Made by a program: the position numbers and the translations under genes. Shown one piece after another: positions 1 through 6,358 of a stretch of DNA of 21,239 nt. The notes below the pieces were generated by a model. That model saw only the letters and a program-made list of their open reading frames with translations. It was not told the origin of the DNA and did not search any database. Source of the DNA: a bacterium (lineage in GTDB: Bacteria > JAMCPX01). Within the stretch, counting starts at the first letter, position 1, and each line of letters opens with the position of its first letter. The stretch covers positions 1 through 21,239 of the forward strand of contig JAJYLN010000027.1 in NCBI GenBank assembly GCA_021787665.1, written 5' to 3'.

Positions 1-168
1 GCAGCGAGCCCGATGACCGGCCCGGAGGGGCTGGCGCCCATGGGAGAGGGCATGAGTGCCACGGCCCCGGCAGCCCCTGAGGCGCTTGCACCCGAGGCCC
101 TTGCAGCGAGTCCGACGACCGGCCCGGAGGGGCTGGCGCCCATGGGAGAGGGCATGAGTGTCACGTCC
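1..168 (+). repeat. 102-bp in-frame tandem repeat
   Basis: Bases 1-66 recur at 103-168 with only four mismatches (62 of 66 identical by hand alignment). The period is 102 bp, exactly 34 codons. The repeated protein motif is AASPxTGPEGLAPMGEGMS, followed by a diverged Ala/Pro-rich stretch. More copies may lie left of the window. Confidence 0.85.
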
Positions 169-789
169 CCGGCAGTTACTGAGCAGCCGATAGCTGCTGC
201 TCAGGTGAGCCCGTCCGTGTCCGAGCAGCCCTTGACGTCGGAAAATACGCAGACCAGCGCCGAGAGTATTCCTCCGGTCGTTACACCACAGCCCACGGCA
301 CCTGCACCTGAGGTAGCTCAGCAGCCGGAGGCTGAAGCACCTACGCCTGTAGCACCGCCAACCGGGGAAGGACAAGAGCAGAATGAGCAGCTTGCCATGG
401 TAACGCCGGCACCGGCCGTTCCTGCCCCTGTAAAGGCCATGAGAATCCGCAAAGACATCATCGAGACTTCAGTACCGCTTGTCTTTAAGAGCAATCAGGC
501 GATCCTATCCGTGGGCGCCGAGACATCGCTCAAAGACGTCGCAAACTACCTGCTCGCGCATGGGGATATACGGGTGGTCATTGCAGGGTACAGTGACGCA
601 AACGGCTCGGAGTCCTACAACAAGGAATTGTCCTTCTACCGGGCGACATGGGTAAAGCTGATCCTTGAGAAATACGGCGTGTCCTCCCGACAAATAGTCC
701 TGAGACCGATGGGCGAGACGACAAAGTTCGGCCACACGAAATCGACATACCGGCGGAACAGAAGGGTCGTACTAACGATAGCCCGCTAA
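1..789 (+). CDS. OmpA-like C-terminal domain protein (5' partial)
   Basis: The frame is open from base 1, so the true start lies left of the window; the ATG at 13 is internal. About 262 codons are visible. The first half is low-complexity, rich in Pro, Ala, Glu and Thr, and probably an extended linker through the periplasm. It begins with two copies of a 34-residue repeat. The last ~110 residues form an OmpA/Pal/MotB-type peptidoglycan-binding domain. The hallmark GYSDANGSESYN segment has the Asp that binds diaminopimelate in this family, followed by LSxxRA, and the YRRNRRVVL motif sits near the C-terminus. The role inferred is anchoring an outer-membrane or periplasmic structure to the cell wall. 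The gene is convergent with the class II aldolase gene, 6 bp away. Domain assignment is firm; the specific function is unknown because the N-terminus is missing. Confidence 0.85.
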   Translation, partial: AASPMTGPEGLAPMGEGMSATAPAAPEALAPEALAASPTTGPEGLAPMGEGMSVTSPAVTEQPIAAAQVSPSVSEQPLTSENTQTSAESIPPVVTPQPTAPAPEVAQQPEAEAPTPVAPPTGEGQEQNEQLAMVTPAPAVPAPVKAMRIRKDIIETSVPLVFKSNQAILSVGAETSLKDVANYLLAHGDIRVVIAGYSDANGSESYNKELSFYRATWVKLILEKYGVSSRQIVLRPMGETTKFGHTKSTYRRNRRVVLTIAR

Positions 790-795
790 GGGGGG

Positions 796-1476
796 CTACC
801 CTCTTTTTCTTTTCTTCTCTATCTCAAGATCCTGTTCCGCCTTCAGTAACTGGAACAGGAGGTCAGATAAGTCGGACGGCAGCGTCGTAGGCTTTTCCCC
901 TGTTAAGAGGGCGTGATAGTATATCTGCGATGACTTTTCCATCAGCTCGAGACTCCTGAATGCCCTTCCGATGCTCGTGCCGATGCTCAAGGCGCCATGG
1001 TTCTGGAGGATATAGCAGTTGCATCTGTTGGATAGTTTCTCTCTGACGTTGTCCACGAGCTGGTCCGAACCGGATAGTGCATAGGGGACCACGTCGGTGA
1101 CATTGCCGATGCTCATGACGACTTCGTCAAACAGCGCGGGTACGGGCCTGCTTATCAGGGCGAAGATGCTCGTGTAGATCGGGTGGGAGTGGATCACCGC
1201 GTTCGCGTCAGGTCTATGCCTGTATACGGCGATGTGCAGCCCGGTCTCCTTCGAGGGGCTATACTTCCCCTCGATCGTTGTAAGTCCGAAGTCCACGACG
1301 CATATGTCGTCCGGCGCAAGCTCCCCGTAGTCCCTGTTCGAGGGCGTTATCACAAGGGCCTCCTCTCCCTCGACCCGGATGGAAACGTTCCCACCCGTGC
1401 CAACGGTATAGCCCTTCGACAGCATCATCTGGCCGTGCCTCAGGACTTCCTGCTTATAGCGTTCGTAGTTGCTCAT
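796..1476 (-). CDS. class II aldolase/adducin family protein (fuculose-phosphate aldolase-like)
   Basis: A 226-residue protein, the usual length for the FucA/AraD class II aldolase family. These Zn enzymes cleave or form ketose-1-phosphates (or epimerise ribulose-5-P). Visible motifs are TGGNVSIR (27-34), SNRDY (46-50), the SxE region with the catalytic Glu at about 77, the zinc ligands in HSHP (H96, H98), and H160 in LQNHGA. I chose the ATG at 1476 because AAGGAG lies 5 nt upstream; the longer in-frame extension to 1563 has no family homology or SD. It is the last gene of the leftward metabolic run, 183 bp after the aminotransferase gene. Together with the FGGY kinase it suggests retro-aldol cleavage of a phosphorylated ketose to DHAP plus an aldehyde. 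The exact substrate cannot be read from the sequence. Confidence 0.9.
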   Translation of the reverse strand: MSNYERYKQEVLRHGQMMLSKGYTVGTGGNVSIRVEGEEALVITPSNRDYGELAPDDICVVDFGLTTIEGKYSPSKETGLHIAVYRHRPDANAVIHSHPIYTSIFALISRPVPALFDEVVMSIGNVTDVVPYALSGSDQLVDNVREKLSNRCNCYILQNHGALSIGTSIGRAFRSLELMEKSSQIYYHALLTGEKPTTLPSDLSDLLFQLLKAEQDLEIEKKRKRG

Positions 1477-1557
1477 GTAATCTCCTTGTTTTTTTTGTCG
1501 TCTTTCAACCCCGCACTGGTACGTCTGCGTTATCCCTCTTGCATAAAAGGGCGGGGT

Positions 1558-1576
1558 ACCCAAGCGGGGCTTGGGT
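1558..1576 (-). promoter_or_regulatory. stem-loop in aldolase leader
   Basis: A perfect 8-bp inverted repeat, ACCCAAGC-GGG-GCTTGGGT, lies in the 183-bp gap between the aminotransferase and aldolase genes. Read leftward it is followed some 12 nt later by a short T-run (CCCTTTTATG), so it could be a weak terminator, attenuator or mRNA-processing hairpin that sets aldolase expression apart from the upstream genes. The hairpin is seen; its role is inferred. Confidence 0.45.
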
Positions 1577-1659
1577 CGGGAGTTGCATCCTGCGACAGCA
1601 TCTCCTGAATCTTAAAATCATAACGCCCAGGGTCCATCGTATCGTAAGAGGAGGATTTG

Positions 1660-3072
1660 TTATTCCGGTATCAGCGAAAGCGTGTATTCCCACGCCTTCA
1701 GGGTTCTGTCCAAAGCCTCCGGATCATGCTGCATGCACGTGTACATCCTCGATCCTGCGAGCGTGAATATGCCCTGATCGATCATCACCATCTGGTAGTC
1801 CTGCGCGGTGTGCCGCCGCGTCATGATCTCGTTGAGCGGATCCGGGTGGTTAACGCTCACCGCGAGCATGCCCGTGGTCTCATAGTGGATGATCGGCCCG
1901 AAATTGAACGCGAAGAACGGCAGGTCCTTCCTCGTCGAGAACAGGTCGTTCATCTGCTCCGTCAGCCTGTCCGCAAAGTCTGCCGCCTTCCGGACGGCGT
2001 CATGCTCCTCCATGAGCCTGAGTGCGTAATAACAGGCCGCCGTGGATATCGGGTTCGCCGACAGGGTTCCGCCGATGTATGCCTTCTGGCCGATACTGCC
2101 CACGCCGGAGCATAGCGCCATGATGTCCTTCCTGCCGCCGATGCCGCCGGCTGCCGGGTATCCGTGCGCAATGATCTTCCCGAAAACGACGATGTCCGCA
2201 TCGACGTTGAAGTATTTTTGCGCGCCACCCATCCCGAGTCTGAAGCCCGTCACGACCTCGTCGAAGATCAGCAGGGCACGGTACTCGTCGCAGAGCTTCC
2301 GTATCGTCCTGTTCCATCCCGGGTGCACCGGGTGGGTGCCGGATTCGCCGCCCACCGGCTCCACGATCACCGCGGCGATGCCGCCCCGATCTCTGTTTTC
2401 CTCGAATGCCTTTCGGAGGCCTTCGAAGTCATTGGGAAACACGTCCACGAGGCCGTTGAAGCAGTCGGACGGTATGCCCGCGGCCTCAAGCGGTCCTGCA
2501 CCGGGCACGTGGAGCGAGTACACGACCTGGTCGCTCCATCCGTGGTAGCTGCCACCGATCTTGATTATCTTGTTTTTCTGGGTGTAGATCCGAGCTATCC
2601 TCAGCGCTGCCATCACGCTCTCAGTCCCGGACTGCAGGAACCTTACCATCTCGACGTTCGGCACGTGCTTGATGATCTCCTGTGCAGCGAGTATCTCGTA
2701 CTCCGAGGTACAGCCTGTCGATGGCCCCTTCTCTCTGATGAGTTCAATGATTTTGTCGTCAAGAGGGGCGTAGTGGTGCCCGAGTATAATCGGTGCCCCG
2801 CTCATCAGGTAATCCACGTACTCGTTGCCGTCTATGTCCCACATGCGGTAGCCCTTTGCCCTGTCCATGGTAATGGGGAAGGGTTTCTCGAGGCTGAGGT
2901 TATGCTCAACGCCCCCCGGGATGATCTCCCTGGCCTTCGTATACAAGGCTGCTGATCTGCTGTGCCGGGCGTAGTACCGCTGCCTGACCTTTGACAGGGC
3001 CTCCTCCGGTATGGGGTGGATCGGTAGGTCAACGATGCGCTTGAGTCTGTCGATAATCTCCTGATATTCCAT
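1660..3072 (-). CDS. class III PLP aminotransferase (glutamate-1-semialdehyde aminomutase-like)
   Basis: A 470-residue fold-type I PLP enzyme of the class III/HemL family. Visible motifs include DIDGNEYVDYL (79-89), QSGTES (147-152, phosphate-binding), SYHGW (175-179, ring stacking), VEPVGGE (237-243), DEVVTGFR with the pyridine-N Asp at 271, and FGKIIAHGYP with the PLP-binding Lys at 299. The chain is about 40 residues longer than typical GSA-AM, mostly as an N-terminal extension. A weak SD (AAAGGAT) precedes the ATG, and only 2 bp separate it from the kinase stop codon. A heme-biosynthesis role is unlikely in this context; transfer of an amino group to or from an aldehyde or keto acid made by the neighbouring kinase and aldolase is more plausible. 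Family is firm, substrate unknown. Confidence 0.92.
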   Translation of the reverse strand: MEYQEIIDRLKRIVDLPIHPIPEEALSKVRQRYYARHSRSAALYTKAREIIPGGVEHNLSLEKPFPITMDRAKGYRMWDIDGNEYVDYLMSGAPIILGHHYAPLDDKIIELIREKGPSTGCTSEYEILAAQEIIKHVPNVEMVRFLQSGTESVMAALRIARIYTQKNKIIKIGGSYHGWSDQVVYSLHVPGAGPLEAAGIPSDCFNGLVDVFPNDFEGLRKAFEENRDRGGIAAVIVEPVGGESGTHPVHPGWNRTIRKLCDEYRALLIFDEVVTGFRLGMGGAQKYFNVDADIVVFGKIIAHGYPAAGGIGGRKDIMALCSGVGSIGQKAYIGGTLSANPISTAACYYALRLMEEHDAVRKAADFADRLTEQMNDLFSTRKDLPFFAFNFGPIIHYETTGMLAVSVNHPDPLNEIMTRRHTAQDYQMVMIDQGIFTLAGSRMYTCMQHDPEALDRTLKAWEYTLSLIPE

Positions 3073-3074
3073 GT

Positions 3075-4667
3075 TTATGTATTCATCCTTTTGAACAACT
3101 TTTTGTTCTGTTCGTAAAGCTCTTTAAACACCGAAAAGCTCCTGTCGTACATAGTTTTGTATTCGTGCCGCGGCTTGAATATCTTTTCGACCGGTACCAG
3201 CGATTTTGCCTCTTTGAACGATCCAATCAATCCAAGTCCCACGGCGCAGATAATCGCCGCGCCGTTCGTGCCCGCGTTCTGTGCATTTTTTATGGTCTCG
3301 ATGTGTCTGCCCGTGACGTCTGCCATGATCTGGCACCATACTGCGGACCGTGCGCCGCCGCCCACAAAGCGGACGCTTTCCCGGTACGGGATCTTTTTCT
3401 CGATGGCCTCGAGCAGCCACCGCTTGTGGAACGCCACGCCCTCGAGAACCGAGCGGATCATCTGGCGCTTGCCTGTGGTAAGACCCAGGTTAAAGAACAT
3501 GCCGCGTGCATACGGGTCCTCCCGGGGCGATCTGTTCCCGTGAAGCCAGGGCGTGAATATGAGTCCTCCGGCCCCGGGCGGGGTCTGTTCTACGCGCTCG
3601 TTGAGGAACTCGTACAGGCTATCGTACTCCCCTGTCCTGTCCACGGTGTGTTTCGTGCCGAGGTACACGCCGATCTCGTCAAGAGCGAGGTGGTCGCGCA
3701 CCCATTGTAGGCATAGGCCCGAGGTCTCCTGCTCCGCGGTATACACGTACTCGCCCGGTATCGCACCGAGTATGGATGCGACAAAGTTGCGGATGTCGAC
3801 GGTCCGCCTGTCGATGTTCGATGCGACCCAGCCGGACGTCCCAACATAGATGTGCGTATCGTACAGATCGAGTGCGCCGGCACCGACCGCTGTGAGGAAG
3901 GTATCTCCTCCGCCGCCGAATACCGGTATGTTCGGCATCAGCCCCATCTCGTCTGCGGCCTGCCGGGTCAGCCCGCCGATGATATCCGTCGACCGTATGA
4001 CCGGCGGCAGATGGTCCATATCGACATCGAAGATTCTGCACAGCTCCTTTGACCATCTGAGTCTGCCCGGGCGCGAATCGAAAACCCAGGTGAGGTGTGC
4101 AGAGTCGTAGGTCATGCCATACCTGCCGGTGCACCGGAGCGTGAGGTAGTCTTTCACGTCGAGCCATTTGTAGACCTTGCAGAACAGCTCCGGCTCGTTG
4201 TCCTTTACCCAGTGGTATTTCCAGAGCGGGTCTTTCGGGGTTGCCGCAAGGCCGCCGGTTATAAGGAGAGACTTCAGTCCGATCCACGCGTTCCAGTTTT
4301 CGATCCGCGGGAACCCGTGGTACAGGTACTTCGTGATCTGAGCCGTGGACCGCTGGTCCATGTATATCATGGGGTTACGCAGGGCAGTGCCCTGTCTGTC
4401 GACGACAACGGAGCCCTGCATCTGAGAGGAGAAGGCGATGCCTCTGATGAGGGATGGGTCCAGGGAAGTCCGTTTGAGCAGCTCGCGGGTCGAACCACAG
4501 ACAGCACCCCACCAGTCGTCTGCCCTCTGCTCGGCTCCGCCGTCTCCGGTCGTATAGAGCGGGTATTCCGCGAGGTACGAGTCCACGAGCTCGATCCGCT
4601 CAGTTATCCTGTAGAGGCACGACTTATTGCCCGTGGTACCGAGGTCGTACGCGAGGATGAAAGGCAT
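3075..4667 (-). CDS. FGGY-family carbohydrate kinase (xylulokinase-like)
   Basis: A 530-residue sugar kinase of the FGGY family, which phosphorylates pentoses, polyols and related sugars with ATP. The N-terminal phosphate-1 motif is YDLGTTGNKS (7-16). The central GGGGDTF (251-257) holds the candidate catalytic Asp255. The C-terminal adenosine region FVGGGARSAVWCQIMAD resembles XylB. Length matches the family (480-550). Its SD (AAGGAG, 4682-4687) overlaps the stop codon of the upstream 52-residue gene, and its own stop lies 2 bp before the aminotransferase start, so all three are probably co-translated. The inferred job is to activate the substrate that the class II aldolase then cleaves. Calling it true xylulokinase would be over-interpretation, because no xylose isomerase is nearby. 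Confidence 0.9.
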   Translation of the reverse strand: MPFILAYDLGTTGNKSCLYRITERIELVDSYLAEYPLYTTGDGGAEQRADDWWGAVCGSTRELLKRTSLDPSLIRGIAFSSQMQGSVVVDRQGTALRNPMIYMDQRSTAQITKYLYHGFPRIENWNAWIGLKSLLITGGLAATPKDPLWKYHWVKDNEPELFCKVYKWLDVKDYLTLRCTGRYGMTYDSAHLTWVFDSRPGRLRWSKELCRIFDVDMDHLPPVIRSTDIIGGLTRQAADEMGLMPNIPVFGGGGDTFLTAVGAGALDLYDTHIYVGTSGWVASNIDRRTVDIRNFVASILGAIPGEYVYTAEQETSGLCLQWVRDHLALDEIGVYLGTKHTVDRTGEYDSLYEFLNERVEQTPPGAGGLIFTPWLHGNRSPREDPYARGMFFNLGLTTGKRQMIRSVLEGVAFHKRWLLEAIEKKIPYRESVRFVGGGARSAVWCQIMADVTGRHIETIKNAQNAGTNGAAIICAVGLGLIGSFKEAKSLVPVEKIFKPRHEYKTMYDRSFSVFKELYEQNKKLFKRMNT

Positions 4668-4685
4668 GGTACCGGGGCGTGCTCC

Positions 4686-4844
4686 TTAGTTCCCCTTAGC
4701 AGGGGGGAATTTCGGGAAGCCACCCTGATGATGCAGGGCAGGGGCTTTTCCCTTTGTTTTGCTGACCTGCGCTCTGTTCCTGTCCTGTGCCTTTGCCTTC
4801 AGGTTTCTCATGATCAGCGTCTTGGGCAGGTTCTTGAACCGCAT
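4686..4844 (-). CDS. 52-residue highly basic small protein
   Basis: A short ORF, ATG at 4844 to TAA at 4686, with a GGGAGG ribosome site 4 nt upstream (4849-4854). The product starts MRFKNLPKTLIMRNL and ends FPPAKGN. It has about 13 Lys/Arg and one acidic residue, and no signal peptide or membrane segment. Its stop codon overlaps the SD of the sugar-kinase gene 18 bp downstream, which suggests translational coupling. I do not recognise a family. It could be a small nucleic-acid-binding or regulatory peptide, or a leader ORF whose translation tunes kinase expression. The evidence is position plus a good SD; homology is untested. Confidence 0.5.
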   Translation of the reverse strand: MRFKNLPKTLIMRNLKAKAQDRNRAQVSKTKGKAPALHHQGGFPKFPPAKGN

Positions 4845-4922
4845 GTAACCTCCCTACCATAATACATGGGTAACAACGTAAGTCAATGGTATAGTTGGAT
4901 GTACGTGACGGAAGATGGGGCT

Positions 4923-5450
4923 TTATATCCTCTTCAGTGCCTGCTCGTAAACCCTGAGGTCGCTGTCCGAGAACAGGACGAACCGTACCAGCGACAGGCC
5001 CCTGGTTGCCCCGATGAATTCGGCCACCGTGCTGAGCGCGATCGTGGCGGCCCTGTCGATGGGGTAGCCGTACGCGCCAGTGCTTATTGAGGGGAAGGCG
5101 ATGCTCGTGAGCCCCTTTTTCACCGCGAGATCGAGACTCGCCCGGTATGCCCCTGCGAGCAGGCCGTCTTCGCCGTGCCTGCCGTCGCGATATACCGGGC
5201 CCACGGCATGGATGACGTACCGTGTTGCCAGGCTGCCGCCTGTCGTGATGACCGCGCTCCCGGTGGGACACCCCTTGATCTTTCTGCACTCTTCCATGAT
5301 CATCGGCCCCCCGGCGCTGTGGATGGCGCCGTCTACCCCTCCCCCCCCGGCGAGCCGGGAGTTGGCCGCATTTACTATCGCATCGGTCTTCTCGAGGGTG
5401 ATATCTCCCCTCACGAGGGATATCGTCACGCCATCTCTGACTACTTCCAT
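4923..5450 (-). CDS. macro domain protein (O-acetyl-ADP-ribose deacetylase-like)
   Basis: A 175-residue single macro domain, the size of E. coli YmdB. These proteins bind ADP-ribose and hydrolyse O-acetyl-ADP-ribose or remove mono-ADP-ribose from proteins. GDITLEKTDAIVNAAN (15-30) has the substrate-contacting Asn27. GGGGVDGAIH (35-44) carries the catalytic-loop Asp40. SISTGAYGYP (121-130) is the phosphate-binding loop. The ATG at 5450 has a strong SD (AAGGAGG) 5 nt upstream. It sits in the metabolic run, 70 bp after the ComA-like gene and 78 bp before the 52-residue ORF, so co-transcription is likely. A metabolic role for it there is not obvious; scavenging or regulatory removal of ADP-ribose is inferred. 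Confidence 0.93.
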   Translation of the reverse strand: MEVVRDGVTISLVRGDITLEKTDAIVNAANSRLAGGGGVDGAIHSAGGPMIMEECRKIKGCPTGSAVITTGGSLATRYVIHAVGPVYRDGRHGEDGLLAGAYRASLDLAVKKGLTSIAFPSISTGAYGYPIDRAATIALSTVAEFIGATRGLSLVRFVLFSDSDLRVYEQALKRI

Positions 5451-5520
5451 ACGTACCTCCTTATCGGCGAAATAGATCCCTCATCGTTTTTTGGGCCAGG
5501 GGCATTCGCTGTTTCTGCGA

Positions 5521-6357
5521 TCAGTCCTTGTACGTTACGACCCTCCCCCAAAGGCTCATCGTGCCCCAGATCCCGGACCGCAGGCACTGGAGCTGGACTA
5601 TCTGGCTATGGTCCACGAAGACGTTGACCTCTGCACCGTAGTTTTTGATGTACCACGCGAAGACCTCCGGGTCGGCTGCCTCGAACATCACGCGCTCGAT
5701 GCCCAGCGCATTGACGAACTTCGGAGGGACGTCCGTGCGCCAGGTCTTCACATTCTCGGTGATGCCCTCGGATTCAATCATGATCATGTATGCCCCGGCA
5801 TCCAGGAACCTTTTCGCCTGCTCGATCGCATGTTCCGGGTCGCGCGTGCCTTCTGCCTCGAGCTCCTCCGCGGTGGTCGCTCCACCGGCGCCGAACTGTA
5901 TGCCAATCTCAGGTTTAGGCCTGAGTCCGGCCTTCTTCACCTTCTCGATGATCCTGAGCCAGTCGTCCGTAGGGATCGTTATGAACCCGCTCGAGACCTC
6001 GATGATATCGAACCCGAGGTCCTTGCACTCCTCTATGTATTTCGCTACCGCATCAGGCCCCTGCGTGACCACGTATTCCATGAATCCGCCGGTATCGACC
6101 TTGACGTCGTACCGGTGGCACGTATCGATCAGATCCCTCACGGCCTTCTTCGGCATGAGACTGAACGACCCGCCAGCGAACTTCAGGATATCCACGTAGT
6201 TGCCCATCGTTTCGAGGACGTCCTCGAGGTAGCGCTTGCCCATGGGTGTGTAGTACGGCCCCCTGATCTCTGTCACGGCCGTCTTCCGCGGTTTGCCCGG
6301 CAGATCGTTCATCCTCAAAAAATGGAACCCTCTTTCGCTATCACCCGTGTTCTGCAT
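5521..6357 (-). CDS. phosphosulfolactate synthase (ComA/HSA32) family protein
   Basis: A 278-residue TIM-barrel protein resembling ComA, which adds sulfite to phosphoenolpyruvate to give phosphosulfolactate in coenzyme M synthesis, and plant HSA32. Recognisable blocks are YLEDVLETMGNYVDILKFAGG (a Lys in the KFGWGTS-equivalent strand, ~59), VKVDTGGFMEYV (86-96), KDLGFDIIEVSSGF (112-125), FLDAGAYMIMIE (184-195) and VFVDHSQIVQLQCLR (246-260). The start is the ATG at 6357. It has AAAGGAGG 8 nt upstream, inside the end of the PrpD-family gene, whose stop is 1 bp away; the two are surely coupled. Ours is longer than archaeal ComA (~250), with extra residues at both ends. Family assignment is from memory of motifs. 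The reaction (sulfite addition, its reverse, or another PEP/enol chemistry) is open. Confidence 0.82.
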   Translation of the reverse strand: MQNTGDSERGFHFLRMNDLPGKPRKTAVTEIRGPYYTPMGKRYLEDVLETMGNYVDILKFAGGSFSLMPKKAVRDLIDTCHRYDVKVDTGGFMEYVVTQGPDAVAKYIEECKDLGFDIIEVSSGFITIPTDDWLRIIEKVKKAGLRPKPEIGIQFGAGGATTAEELEAEGTRDPEHAIEQAKRFLDAGAYMIMIESEGITENVKTWRTDVPPKFVNALGIERVMFEAADPEVFAWYIKNYGAEVNVFVDHSQIVQLQCLRSGIWGTMSLWGRVVTYKD

Positions 6358-6358
6358 G

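Noticed and set aside
783-815. Intrinsic terminator between the OmpA-like and aldolase genes
   Set aside because: AGGG/CCCT followed by T-rich sequence gives only a 4-bp stem; too weak to call.
1477-1563. Longer start for the class II aldolase
   Set aside because: The extension lacks homology and runs through the hairpin spacer; AAGGAG 5 nt before the ATG at 1476 decides the start.
4923-5450. Macro domain as the antitoxin half of a DarTG-type system
   Set aside because: No adjacent DarT-like ADP-ribosyltransferase; neighbours are metabolic genes and the protein matches the YmdB-type stand-alone form.
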